DNA of 56,551 nt from positions 4,729 to 61,279 of the forward strand of contig NCEF01000023.1 of NCBI GenBank assembly GCA_002280565.1. The letters are read 5' to 3'. The stretch's first letter is position 1, and each line of letters starts with the position of its first letter. Source of the DNA: Sphingomonas sp. 32-66-10 (GTDB lineage Bacteria > Pseudomonadota > Alphaproteobacteria > Sphingomonadales > Sphingomonadaceae). Below the pieces are notes generated by a model. That model did not search any database and was not told where the DNA came from. It worked only from the letters and a program-made list of their open reading frames with translations. Shown piece by piece: positions 23,909 through 32,797 of this stretch. A program made the position numbers and the translations under genes.

Positions 23909-26146
23909 ATGTGGAAAGCGGCGTTGGGCGCGATGGCGTTGTTGTCGGCGGGGGTGGCGATGCCGGTTGAGGCACAGCAGGTGGCGGGCAGCGACCTGAC
24001 GCTCGAGCGCGTCTTCGCCAGTCCCGACCTGGCCGGCACCACCCCGCGCGCGCTGCGCTTGTCGCCCGATGGCACGCTGGTCACGGTGCTGCGCAACCGC
24101 CCCGACGACAATCAGCGCTTCGACCTGTGGGCGATGGACACCGCCACCGGGCAATGGCGCATGCTGGTCGACAGCCTCAAGCTCGGCACCGGCGCGGAAC
24201 TGTCCGAAGCGGAGAAGATGCAGCGTGAGCGCGCGCGCATCGGCGGCAGCAAGGGCATCGTGGCCTATGACTGGGCACCCGATGGCAAGTCGATCCTCGT
24301 GCCGCTCGACGGCGACCTCTATCTCGCCACGCTCGACGGCAATGTCCGTCGCCTGACCGCGACCGAGGGCGGCGAGCTGAACCCGGTGATCAGCCCGCGC
24401 GGCGGCTATGCCAGCTTCGTGCGCGACCAGAACCTGGTCGTCCTCGATCTCGCGAGCGCCAAGGAAATGAAGGCGACGACCGAAGGCAAGGGCACCGTCC
24501 ATTTCGGTGAGGCCGAGTTCGTCGCGCAGGAAGAAATGGGCCGCCGCACCGGTTACTGGTGGGCGCCCGACGACACGCGCATCGCCATCCAGCGCTTCGA
24601 CGAAAGCCCGGTCGGCATCGTCAGCCGCGCCGCGATCGGGGCGGAGGGCACCAAGATCTACGACCAGCGCTATCCCAAGGCGGGCACGGCAAATGTGCTG
24701 GTCGATCTCTATGTCATGAACCCCGACGGGTCGGGCCGGGTCAAGGTCGACCTCGGCACCGAAACCGACATCTACCTCGCCCGCGTCGACTGGACGCCCG
24801 ATGGCAAGACCCTGCTCGTCCAGCGCCAGAACCGTGCGCAGACGATGCTCGACATGCTCGCGGTCGATCCCGCCACCGGCGCATCGCGCGTGCTGTTCAG
24901 TGAGAAGTCGGGCGAACGCAGTTGGATCAACCTGTCCGACGCCTATCACCCGATGCAGGACGGCAGCCTGATCTGGTGGTCGGAGCGCGACGGCCATGGC
25001 CATCTCTACCGCTTTAAATCGGGCAAGTGGACGCAGCTGACCAAGGGCGACTGGGAAGTCGCCGACATCGTCGGGGTGGATGAGGCGAGTGGCCGCATCA
25101 CCTTCACCGGCAACAAGGACGGCGTGCTCGAACGCCACCTCTACACGGTGAACTTGGGCAAGCCCGGCGTCGTGACCCGCATCACCGAACCCGGCTGGTG
25201 GCACGGGGCCAGCGCCAACGGCACGGCGAGCAAGATCATCCTCACCCGCTCCAAGAGCGACCAGCCCGCGCAGGTGATGCTGACCGACGCGGTGGGCAAG
25301 CGCCTCGCCTGGGTGAACGAGAACAAGGTCGCGGGCGACCACCCCTATGCGCCCTATCTCGCCAGCCATCAGCAAAAGCAGTTCGGGACGATCAAGGCCG
25401 CCGATGGCACCGTCCTGCACTGGGAGATGATCACGCCCAAGCTGGAGCCGGGCAAGACATACCCGGTCTTCTTCCACCATTATGGCGGCCCGCATTCGCA
25501 GCAGGTCAGCCGCGCATGGGGCGGTGCGCTCCAGCAATATCTCGTCGATCGCGGCTATATCTGGTTCGTGCTCGACAATCGCGGCGCGGCCAATCGCGGC
25601 AAGGCGTTCGAGGATCACCTGTTTCAGGCCATGGGCGGGGTCGAGGTTGAGGATCAGCTCGCCGGTGCTGCCTATCTCAAGACCCTCGATTTCGTCGATG
25701 CGGCCCGCATCGCAACCTATGGCTGGTCGTACGGCGGCTATATGACGCTCAAGATGCTCCAGGCCGCCCCCGGCACCTTCGCGGCCGGCATCTCCGGCGC
25801 ACCGGTCAGCAAATGGGAGCTGTACGACACCCATTATACCGAACGCTATATGGGCGACCCGCGCCAGGTGCAGGCGGCCTATGACAAGGCCAACACCGTC
25901 GCGGATGCCACCAAGATCGCCGATCCGCTGCTGCTGATCCACGGCATGGCCGATGACAATGTCGTGCTGGAACATTCGACCGTGATGATGGCGAAGATGC
26001 AGGGTGCGGCGGTGCCGTTCGAGACGATGCTCTACCCCGGCCAAACGCACCGCGTCGCGGGTCCAGGCATCAGCGTGCATCTGTGGACCACGATCCTCAA
26101 CTTCCTCGACCGCCATATGGGCAAGGACGCACCGCCCGCGAAATGA
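23909..26146 (+). CDS. Secreted S9 peptidase, dipeptidyl-peptidase IV-like
   Basis: A 745-residue exported serine peptidase. The signal peptide is about 1-22 (ends PVEA). A DPP-IV N-terminal beta-propeller covers about 90-450. The alpha/beta-hydrolase domain has the nucleophile in YGWSYGGYM (Ser at about 607), the acid in HGMADDNV and the base in GQTHRVAG. It would release dipeptides from peptide N-termini in the periplasm. It probably ends with its own transcript, 36 bases after soxR. Confidence 0.93.
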   Translation: MWKAALGAMALLSAGVAMPVEAQQVAGSDLTLERVFASPDLAGTTPRALRLSPDGTLVTVLRNRPDDNQRFDLWAMDTATGQWRMLVDSLKLGTGAELSEAEKMQRERARIGGSKGIVAYDWAPDGKSILVPLDGDLYLATLDGNVRRLTATEGGELNPVISPRGGYASFVRDQNLVVLDLASAKEMKATTEGKGTVHFGEAEFVAQEEMGRRTGYWWAPDDTRIAIQRFDESPVGIVSRAAIGAEGTKIYDQRYPKAGTANVLVDLYVMNPDGSGRVKVDLGTETDIYLARVDWTPDGKTLLVQRQNRAQTMLDMLAVDPATGASRVLFSEKSGERSWINLSDAYHPMQDGSLIWWSERDGHGHLYRFKSGKWTQLTKGDWEVADIVGVDEASGRITFTGNKDGVLERHLYTVNLGKPGVVTRITEPGWWHGASANGTASKIILTRSKSDQPAQVMLTDAVGKRLAWVNENKVAGDHPYAPYLASHQQKQFGTIKAADGTVLHWEMITPKLEPGKTYPVFFHHYGGPHSQQVSRAWGGALQQYLVDRGYIWFVLDNRGAANRGKAFEDHLFQAMGGVEVEDQLAGAAYLKTLDFVDAARIATYGWSYGGYMTLKMLQAAPGTFAAGISGAPVSKWELYDTHYTERYMGDPRQVQAAYDKANTVADATKIADPLLLIHGMADDNVVLEHSTVMMAKMQGAAVPFETMLYPGQTHRVAGPGISVHLWTTILNFLDRHMGKDAPPAK

Positions 26147-26205
26147 ATTGACCATCCAGTGGCTCCGGCGCACCCTCTTTGTCTGACATGGCGGGGAGGG
26201 GGAGC

Positions 26206-26727
26206 ATGAAGCCACTGGTCGCAGCAGCGCTCGCAGTGACGCTGGCAGCCGGACCTGCAGCGGCGGAACTGACCCAGTCGGACGCCGCTGCCTTCGTCTC
26301 GACCCACCGGCTCGTCGTCGCCGCGCCGCCTGAAAAGGTGTGGGACACCATCGCGCGGCCTGCGCTGTGGTGGAGCAAGGATCACACCTACTCAGGCGAC
26401 AGCGCAAACCTCAGCTGGGACACCCGTCCAGGCGGCTGCTGGTGCGAAAAGCTCGATGGTGGCGCGGTCGAACATGGCCGCACGCTCTACGCCGTGCGCG
26501 GCAAGACGCTGCGCCTGTCCGGCGCATTCGGTCCGTTGCAAAGCGGTGCCGTCACCGCGACGATGACCTTCGCACTGAAGCCTGAGGGGCAGGGGACTGC
26601 GCTGACCGTCACTTATGTCGTCGGCGGCTTCCACCCGGCCGGCCTCACCACGCTCGCCGCGCCGGTCGACGGCGTGATCGCCGCACAGATGCCGGGCCTG
26701 AAGGCCGCAGCGGAGCGTGCCGAATAG
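26206..26727 (+). CDS. Exported SRPBCC/START-like protein
   Basis: A 173-residue protein. The signal peptide is MKPLVAAALAVTLAAGPAAA, then a Bet v1/START-like fold (THRLVVAAPPEKVWDTIARP, ALWWSKDHTYSG). The periplasmic location is unusual for this fold. GGGGGAG precedes the ATG. Ligand and role are unknown. Confidence 0.8.
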   Translation: MKPLVAAALAVTLAAGPAAAELTQSDAAAFVSTHRLVVAAPPEKVWDTIARPALWWSKDHTYSGDSANLSWDTRPGGCWCEKLDGGAVEHGRTLYAVRGKTLRLSGAFGPLQSGAVTATMTFALKPEGQGTALTVTYVVGGFHPAGLTTLAAPVDGVIAAQMPGLKAAAERAE

Positions 26728-26811
26728 GGCCATCGGCACCATGCTGACCGCTTGGCCACTGCCCAGCTTTGGTGTATGGCAGTCGGACCGATTTTTAACC
26801 CGGCCCGGTGC

Positions 26812-26840
26812 TTGACAGTGCGGGCCGCGGTGAATATGTC
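26812..26840 (+). promoter_or_regulatory. Promoter of the rpsM-rpsK-rpoA-rplQ operon
   Basis: A perfect TTGACA, a 17-base spacer and TATGTC lie about 130 bases before the rpsM ATG. The predicted leader runs from about 26848 to 26969; it has no clear ORF with a good SD. Confidence 0.65.
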
Positions 26841-26969
26841 GCCCATCTTCCGAAACACCGGCCAACGGCAGCGTGCGTGCGCGTCTGCCGCGCGCATGCG
26901 TTTCGGGTCAACGCTACGAGATGGGGCTTGCTGCCATGCACGCCCCGTGGAGCTGGGAGAATTTGGTTC

Positions 26970-27338
26970 ATGGCACGTATTGCGGGCGTTAACTTGCCCA
27001 CCAACAAGCGCGTTCTGATCGCGCTTCAGTATATCCACGGCATCGGCCCGGCAAAGGCCAAGGAAATCACCGAAAAGCTCGGCATCACCGTTGAGCGCCG
27101 CGTGCAGGACCTGACCGATTCGGAAGTGCTGCAGATCCGCGAAACCATCGACGCCGACCACACGGTCGAGGGCGATCTGCGTCGTCAGACCGCGATGAAC
27201 ATCAAGCGTCTGATGGATCTGGCCTGCTATCGTGGCCTGCGTCACCGCAAGGGCCTGCCGGTTCGCGGTCAGCGCACGCACACCAACGCCCGTACCCGCA
27301 AGGGCAAGGCGAAGCCGATCGCCGGCAAGAAGAAGTAA
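26970..27338 (+). CDS. rpsM: Small ribosomal subunit protein uS13
   Basis: A 122-residue uS13: [44 protein letters not shown] and the basic tail [17 protein letters not shown]. It sits in the 30S head and contacts the P-site tRNA. The frame is open upstream, but MARIAGVN is the conserved N-terminus and GGGAGAA precedes it. First gene of the alpha operon. Confidence 0.98.
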   Translation: MARIAGVNLPTNKRVLIALQYIHGIGPAKAKEITEKLGITVERRVQDLTDSEVLQIRETIDADHTVEGDLRRQTAMNIKRLMDLACYRGLRHRKGLPVRGQRTHTNARTRKGKAKPIAGKKK

Positions 27339-27396
27339 GCCGCTGGGCCGTTTTGCGACGGCCCGCCTGCTTCGATTTTCGAAGGATTACTGAACA

Positions 27397-27786
27397 ATGG
27401 CACAAGCACCACAGCGTCTTCGCCGTCGCGAACGCAAGAACATCACCGCCGGCGTCGCCCATGTGAACGCCAGCTTCAACAACACCATGATCACGATCAC
27501 GGACGCCCAGGGCAATGCGATCAGCTGGTCCTCGGCCGGCATGATGGGCTTCAAGGGCTCGCGCAAGTCGACCCCGTACGCGGCCCAGGTCGCTGCCGAG
27601 GACGCGGGCCGCAAGGCTGCCGAGCACGGCGTCCGTACGCTCGAGGTCGAGGTGAAGGGTCCGGGTTCGGGCCGTGAGTCGGCGCTTCGTGCGCTGCAGG
27701 CGGTCGGTTTCCAGATCACGTCGATCCGCGACGTGACCTCGATCCCGCACAATGGCGTTCGCCCGTCGAAGCGTCGCCGCGTCTGA
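27397..27786 (+). CDS. rpsK: Small ribosomal subunit protein uS11
   Basis: A 129-residue uS11: [51 protein letters not shown] and the C-terminal [18 protein letters not shown], conserved in all bacteria. It forms part of the 30S platform. GAAGGA lies before the ATG, 58 bases after rpsM. Confidence 0.98.
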   Translation: MAQAPQRLRRRERKNITAGVAHVNASFNNTMITITDAQGNAISWSSAGMMGFKGSRKSTPYAAQVAAEDAGRKAAEHGVRTLEVEVKGPGSGRESALRALQAVGFQITSIRDVTSIPHNGVRPSKRRRV

Positions 27787-27891
27787 TTTACCTTTCCGCT
27801 TCGCCTGCGGTCCGGGAAGCCGGGCCGGGGTGGGGCGGTTCTCTCTACTGGCAGGATGCACCCCCCATCCTGCCCAACCCAGGGGAAGCCT

Positions 27892-28953
27892 GTGTCTGTC
27901 AATGCAAAGAACTGGCAGGAACTTAAGAAGCCGAACGGCCTTGAGAAAAAGGGCGGCGACGGCAAGCGCAAGGCGACGTTCGTCGCCGAACCCCTTGAGC
28001 GTGGTTTTGGCCTGACGCTCGGCAACGCGCTGCGCCGCGTATTGCTCTCGTCGCTTCAGGGCGCCGCGGTCACGTCGATCAAGATCGAAAACGTCCTGCA
28101 CGAGTTCAGCTCGCTGGCCGGCGTGCGTGAAGACGTCACCGACCTCGTGCTCAACGTGAAGCAGATCGCACTGCGCATGCAGGGTGAAGGCGCCAAGCGC
28201 CTTCAGCTCAGCGCAACCGGCCCGGCGGAAGTCAAGGCTGGCGACATCGCCGTGTCGGGCGACATCGAAGTGATGAACCCCGAACTGGTGCTCTGCCATC
28301 TTGACGATGGTGCGACGCTGAACATGGAACTCATCGCCGACACCGGTAAGGGCTATGTCCCGGCCAGTGCCAACCGTCCGGCCGACGCGCCGATCGGTCT
28401 GATCCCGGTCGATGCGCTCTATTCGCCCGTCCGCCAGGTCAGCTACAAGGTCGAGAACACCCGCGTCGGACAGGAACTCGATTATGACAAGCTGAGCCTG
28501 TCGATCGAAACCGACGGCACCGTCACCCCGGAAGACGCGCTCGCCTATGCCGCGCGCATCCTTCAGGACCAGCTGGCGCTGTTCGTCCACTTCGACGATT
28601 CGGCGATCACCCGCAGCGCGCCGGTCGGCGTCGCCGCCCAGTCGACTGCGTCGGAAGGCAGCAGCGACACCGCGACGATCAACCGCTACCTGCTCAAGAA
28701 GGTGGACGAGCTCGAGCTGTCGGTCCGTTCGGCCAACTGCCTCAAGAACGACAACATCATTTATATCGGCGACCTGGTCCAGAAGACCGAAGCCGAGATG
28801 CTGCGCACCCCGAATTTCGGCCGCAAGTCGCTGAACGAAATCAAGGAAGTGCTGTCGTCGATGGGTCTGCGCCTCGGCATGGAAATCCCGGGCTGGCCGC
28901 CTGAGAACATCGAAGAGATGGCCAAGAAGCTCGAGCAGGAAATCATGGGCTAA
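27892..28953 (+). CDS. rpoA: RNA polymerase alpha subunit
   Basis: A 353-residue RpoA. The N-terminal dimerisation domain has [28 protein letters not shown] and a long insertion-free body. The C-terminal domain has [20 protein letters not shown], then [17 protein letters not shown], which contacts activators and UP elements. The start is GTG giving [15 protein letters not shown], with AGGGGAAG just upstream; an in-frame ATG at 27856 is less likely. It is slightly longer than E. coli RpoA (329). Confidence 0.97.
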   Translation: MSVNAKNWQELKKPNGLEKKGGDGKRKATFVAEPLERGFGLTLGNALRRVLLSSLQGAAVTSIKIENVLHEFSSLAGVREDVTDLVLNVKQIALRMQGEGAKRLQLSATGPAEVKAGDIAVSGDIEVMNPELVLCHLDDGATLNMELIADTGKGYVPASANRPADAPIGLIPVDALYSPVRQVSYKVENTRVGQELDYDKLSLSIETDGTVTPEDALAYAARILQDQLALFVHFDDSAITRSAPVGVAAQSTASEGSSDTATINRYLLKKVDELELSVRSANCLKNDNIIYIGDLVQKTEAEMLRTPNFGRKSLNEIKEVLSSMGLRLGMEIPGWPPENIEEMAKKLEQEIMG

Positions 28954-28954
28954 G

Positions 28955-29039
28955 CGTCGCCCCGGCGAAGGCCGGGGCCGCCATGTCGCTTGGCGTGGCA
29001 CTTTGCTCATAGCGGCCCCGGCCTTCGCCGGGGCGACGG
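28955..29039. repeat. Dispersed double-hairpin repeat, copy C, inside the alpha operon
   Basis: Two perfectly complementary 27-base arms (28955-28981 and 29012-29038), starting CGTCGCCCCGGCGAAGGCC and ending GCCTTCGCCGGGGCGACG, enclose 30 bases. Each arm is itself a hairpin (CCCCGGCGAAGGCCGGGG). It begins 2 bases after the rpoA stop and separates rpoA from rplQ, so it lies within a ribosomal transcript. It is the most perfect of the four copies. Confidence 0.9.
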
Positions 29040-29115
29040 ATTTTCGGCAGGCGCACCGTCCCTGCCTGGTCCGGGGTACCTGATACGGCCCCCGAACGAA
29101 CTGAAAGGAAATACC

Positions 29116-29538
29116 ATGCGTCATAAATACGGCGGTCGTAAGCTTCAGCGCACCTCGGCACATCGCATCGCGCTGTTCCGCAACATGTCGGCCGCGCTGA
29201 TCAAGCATGAGCAGATCACCACCACCGTCGCCAAGGCGAAGGAACTGCGTCCCTACGTCGAAAAGCTGGTCACGCTGGCGAAGAAGGATGGTCTTTCGAA
29301 CCGCCGTCTTGCGCATGCGCGTCTGCTCGACGATGCGCAGCTGGCAAAGCTGTTCGATGTGCTTGCGTCGCGCTACGCCGACCGCAACGGCGGCTATACC
29401 CGCATCATCAAGACCGGCCCTCGCGCTTCGGACGCGGCGCCGATGGCGATCATCGAATTCGTCGACCGCGACGTCTCGGCCAAGGGCCAGGATTCGGGTC
29501 CGGTGATGGGTGACGAGGATTTCGACGAAGCCGCCTGA
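29116..29538 (+). CDS. rplQ: Large ribosomal subunit protein bL17
   Basis: A 140-residue bL17: [59 protein letters not shown] and an acidic C-terminal end ([10 protein letters not shown]). It binds near the peptide exit tunnel. AAAGGAA precedes the ATG. Last gene of the operon, separated from rpoA by repeat copy C. Confidence 0.98.
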   Translation: MRHKYGGRKLQRTSAHRIALFRNMSAALIKHEQITTTVAKAKELRPYVEKLVTLAKKDGLSNRRLAHARLLDDAQLAKLFDVLASRYADRNGGYTRIIKTGPRASDAAPMAIIEFVDRDVSAKGQDSGPVMGDEDFDEAA

Positions 29539-29564
29539 TTTCGGGCACTTCATCGACCAGAGCT

Positions 29565-29603
29565 GGGGCGGTCGCACGACGGTGCGGCCGCCCCTTCTCG
29601 TTT
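29565..29603 (+). terminator. Alpha-operon terminator
   Basis: GGGGCGGTCGCAC and GTGCGGCCGCCCC form a 13-bp stem (one T-G wobble) with a GACG loop, followed by TTCTCGTTT, 26 bases after the rplQ stop. Confidence 0.85.
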
Positions 29604-29628
29604 GGGGCGTTGCCCGTCCTTCAAATAT

Positions 29629-29648
29629 CCTCCCCCGCCAGGGGGAGG
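29629..29648. repeat. Short palindrome CCTCCCCC-GCCA-GGGGGAGG
   Basis: A perfect 8-bp hairpin followed by GTGGCGCCGAAGGCGACGGA and a G run. It looks like a dispersed element rather than a terminator, because the alpha operon already ends at 29603. The weakly similar hairpin at 22903 may be related. Confidence 0.5.
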
Positions 29649-29677
29649 TGGCGCCGAAGGCGACGGAGGGGGGGGCC

Positions 29678-29765
29678 GTCATGCTTAACTTGTTTCAGCA
29701 TCCACCGTTCGACAAGCGACGGAGTGGCAGGCGGCGGGCTGGCGCTGAAACAGGTTCAGCGTGCC
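29678..29765. repeat. Imperfect inverted repeat in the rplQ downstream gap
   Basis: GTCATGCTTAACTTGTTTC(AGCATC) at the left and GCGCTGAAACAGGTTCAGCG at the right are imperfect reverse complements (about 18 of 23 bases) around a 40-base centre. It lies just before the end of the leftward secreted-protein gene. No ORF is credible in 29604-29786. Confidence 0.55.
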
Positions 29766-29786
29766 GCCCGAAAGGGCGTTACCACC

Positions 29787-30146
29787 TCACCGGCAAACCC
29801 CCTTCAACCCGCGTCCATGATGATACCGCACGTCGCGCGGCAAAAACTGCGGGAACCGGCACGCGAACAGATGCACCCGCCGCGCTCCGGCAAAGATCGC
29901 GGGCGCGCTGCCCGCCGCCTTCACGTCATAGCTGCCGACTTGCCCCTTGGCGCAGTCGAAATAGGTCTCGCGCGCGCGCAACGGTGGGCCGGTCACGCAC
30001 ATGAACACCACCAACCGCTCGGTGCAGCGATTCTCCAGCGTTCCGATCGTCCCGCTGGCGGGCGCAACCGCGCGGATGCAGCGACTGGCATCGGCAGCGG
30101 GATCGGCTTGCGGCGGCGCGGCGAGAAGCAGGGCAAATAGGATCAT
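29787..30146 (-). CDS. Hypothetical secreted protein with cysteines
   Basis: A 119-residue protein with a short signal peptide MILFALLLAAPPQA. Mature cysteines lie in ASRCIRAVAP, ENRCTERLVVFMCV, YFDCAKG, LFACRF and GVCR, and would suit disulfides in the periplasm. The frame is open further upstream to 30236, but the start at 30146 gives the signal peptide. No family recognised. Confidence 0.6.
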   Translation of the reverse strand: MILFALLLAAPPQADPAADASRCIRAVAPASGTIGTLENRCTERLVVFMCVTGPPLRARETYFDCAKGQVGSYDVKAAGSAPAIFAGARRVHLFACRFPQFLPRDVRYHHGRGLKGVCR

Positions 30147-30322
30147 CGCCGCCACTTTGCCATGCTCGGCCACCCCAAGCCAATGTTGCGCCCCCGTAAG
30201 AATCACTGAACTTTGGTGGGGCGTCCAGCTCCCCATCTATCGTGTCACGGAAGAACCGACGGAAATCCGCCGATCGCCGATTTGGCACGCGCCCTGCAAC
30301 CAATGCGGCGCAGGAGGATCTG

Positions 30323-30439
30323 ATGAAGAATACACGCGGAACTGGAGCTGGCAACGCGGTGGCACTCGCCTTTGCAACGCTCCCGCTGATGGTGATGAGC
30401 TGGGTCGCCTATGAAAGCGCGCTGACGTCATTTGCGTGA
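30323..30439 (+). CDS. 38-residue single-helix membrane protein
   Basis: A small ORF with a strong SD (AGGAGG, 6 bases before the ATG). The product is MKNTRGTGAGNAVALAFATL followed by PLMVMSWVAYESALTSFA, one hydrophobic helix with a basic head. The function is unknown. The frame opens 27 codons earlier, but the SD decides this start. The gap 30440-30615 after it holds no gene. Confidence 0.6.
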   Translation: MKNTRGTGAGNAVALAFATLPLMVMSWVAYESALTSFA

Positions 30440-30615
30440 CTGTCGTCCAAACGGCGCGTGATTGTCGCGCGCCGGTCGCGTTGGCGTCCTGTCACGGTCG
30501 CAAACCGGTCGCGTCAGCCCAAAACCCCCGCTTTTTCGTCAGGTTCGTCGGACCGCCCGCTTGACCCCACGCAGTGTGGCAATAGGGTAAGGCGCTTCCG
30601 TTTCAGGAGATACCA

Positions 30616-32702
30616 ATGCGCCGCGCGTCGATTCTCGCCCTGCCGCTTTTGTTCGTTACCCCCACCGCATTCGCCAGCCCGGAGTCCGCGCCGACCATGA
30701 CTGCACCGATCACCTATCCCGACACCCGCCGCGCTCGGTCAGTCCCGCCGTGGCCGAATGGGTCAAGGCGCAGAACAAGGTCACCGACGCCTATCTCGAC
30801 ACGCTGCCCGGTCGCGACGCGTTCAAGGCGCGTCTGACCAAGCTGTTCGACTATGAGCGCTTCGGGATGCCGTATCGTAAGGGCACGCGCTATTTCTACT
30901 CGCGCAACTCGGGTCTCCAGAACCAGGCTGTCCTGTATGTCCGCGATGGCCTCAATGGCGAAGGCCGCGTCCTGATCGATCCCAATAGCTGGGCGGCGGA
31001 CGGCGCGACGGCGCTCGGCGAATGGCTGCCGTCTGAAGACGGCAAGCTGCTTGCCTATTCGATCCAGGATGGCGGCAGCGACTGGCGCACGATCCGCGTC
31101 CTCGACGTTGCGACCGGCAAGGTGCTCGACGACAAGATCGAATGGGCCAAGTTCGCCATGGCCGCGTCCTGGGCCAAGGACGGATCCGGCTTCTACTACT
31201 CGCGCTATCCCGAGCCGCCGGCCGACGCCAAGTTCCAGGCGCTGAACGAAAATCACCGCATCTATTTCCACAAGCTCGGCACGCCGCAGAGCGCCGACCG
31301 CCTCGTCTATGAAACCCCGAGCCAGCCCAAGCAGAGCCATTATTCGGGCCTGACCGACGATGGCCGCTGGCTGGTGATCTACACCAGCGAGGGCACCGAC
31401 AACCGCAATCTGCTGCACGTCATCGACCTCAAGGACCCGGCGGCCAAGCCGAAGACGATCATCGGCGAACTGACCAATGACTGGTCGGTGATCGGCAATG
31501 TCGGATCGACCTTCTATATCTCGACCAACAAGGATGCGCCGCGCAGCCGCGTCGTCACCATCGACGTCGCCAGCGCCGACCTGACCGCACGCGAAATCGT
31601 GGCACAGGATGCAGCGGTGCTGGGCGGCGCGTCGATCGTCGGCGGCAAGCTGATCCTGTCCTATCTGGTCGACGCCAAGACCGAAGTGCGCCGCCATGCG
31701 CTCGACGGCAAACTGCTGGGCAAGGTGACGCTGCCAGGCATCGGCACCGCAGCGGGCTTTGGCGGCGAGCCGGACGAGAATGAGACGTTCTTCGCCTTCA
31801 CCAGCTTCAACTATCCCACGACCATCTTCCGCTACGACGTCGCGACCGACAAGGCGACGGTCTGGGCGCAGCCCAAGGTGGCGTTCAACCCGACCGACTA
31901 TGTCGTCGATCAGAAATTCTACACGTCAAAGGACGGCACCCGCGTGCCGATGTTCGTGGTGCGCAAGAAGACGACGACCGGCCCGGCGCCCACGATCCTG
32001 TGGGGCTATGGCGGGTTCAACATCGCCTATACGCCGGCCTTCTCCGCTGCGCGGGTCGCATGGATGGAGCAGGGCGGGGCGTTCGTCCTCGCCAACATCC
32101 GCGGCGGCGGCGAATATGGCAAGGCGTGGCATGATGGCGGCCGCCTGGCCAACAAGCAGAATGTGTTCGACGACTTCATCGCCGCCGGCGAATATCTGAT
32201 TGCGCAGGGCGTGACCAAGAAGGACGGTCTGGCGATCCAGGGTGGGTCGAATGGCGGCCTGCTCGTCGGCGCGGTGGTCAACCAGCGGCCCGACTTGTTC
32301 GCGGCGGCGATGCCCGCGGTCGGCGTGATGGACATGCTCCGTTTCGACCGCTTTACCGCTGGCCGCTATTGGGTCGACGATTATGGCTACCCTTCGAAGG
32401 AAGCCGACTGGAAGCGACTGCGCGCCTATTCGCCTTACCATAACATCCAGTCGGGCAAGACCTATCCCGCGATCCTGGCGACGACGGCCGACACCGATGA
32501 CCGCGTCGTGCCGGGCCACACCTTCAAATACACCGCCGCGCTGCAGGCCGCCGACATTGGCCCCAAGCCGCACCTCGTCCGCATCGAAACGCGGGCCGGG
32601 CATGGCGCGGGCAAGCCGACCGACAAGGTGATCGAGGAGACGTCCGACCTCTACGCCTTCGCAGCCAAGTGGACCGGGCTTGAGGTCAAGCCGGTCGAGT
32701 AA
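30616..32702 (+). pseudogene. Prolyl oligopeptidase (S9A), N-terminal segment deleted and frameshifted
   Basis: The gene begins at 30616 (CAGGAGA before the ATG) with a signal peptide (MRRASILALPLLFVTPTAFA) and TYPDTRR, the usual start of the mature enzyme. At about 30732 the sense continues in another frame as RSVSPAVAEWVKAQNKVTDA. The family normally has about 22-25 residues between these blocks, including DYHG and DPYxWLED. They are missing, and the frame change needs a loss of 3n+1 bases. The remaining 650 residues are complete: propeller, IQGGSNGGLL nucleophile (about residue 500 from a GTG at 30750) and RAGHGAGKP. A leaderless product from that GTG is possible. Confidence 0.8.
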
Positions 32703-32709
32703 TCCGGGC

Positions 32710-32756
32710 TCCGGGGCAGGGCGGCGGATCGTTCCGTTACCGCTTTCTGCCCCGGA
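32710..32756 (+). terminator. Hairpin after the prolyl oligopeptidase
   Basis: TCCGGGGCAG and CTGCCCCGGA form a perfect 10-bp outer stem with a possible inner stem, 8 bases after the stop. Only a weak T-tract follows. Confidence 0.5.
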
Positions 32757-32797
32757 TTGCCGAAGCTATCATCCTGCGAATCGCAAGGGGGCTTTCG

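Noticed and set aside
28955-29039. Repeat copy C as the terminator of rpoA
   Set aside because: rplQ directly follows with its own SD but no promoter I can see, and a proper terminator lies after rplQ. The element must be at least partly read through.
17892-29648. CRISPR-like array from the repeated palindromes
   Set aside because: Copies are kilobases apart, not regularly spaced, differ in sequence and no cas gene is present.
23846-29682. Very long minus-strand frames opposite the peptidase gene (about 850 codons) and the ribosomal genes (about 830 codons)
   Set aside because: High GC and strong third-position bias make antisense frames stay open. They lie wholly opposite well-identified genes, have Arg/His-rich nonsense composition and no SD or domain.
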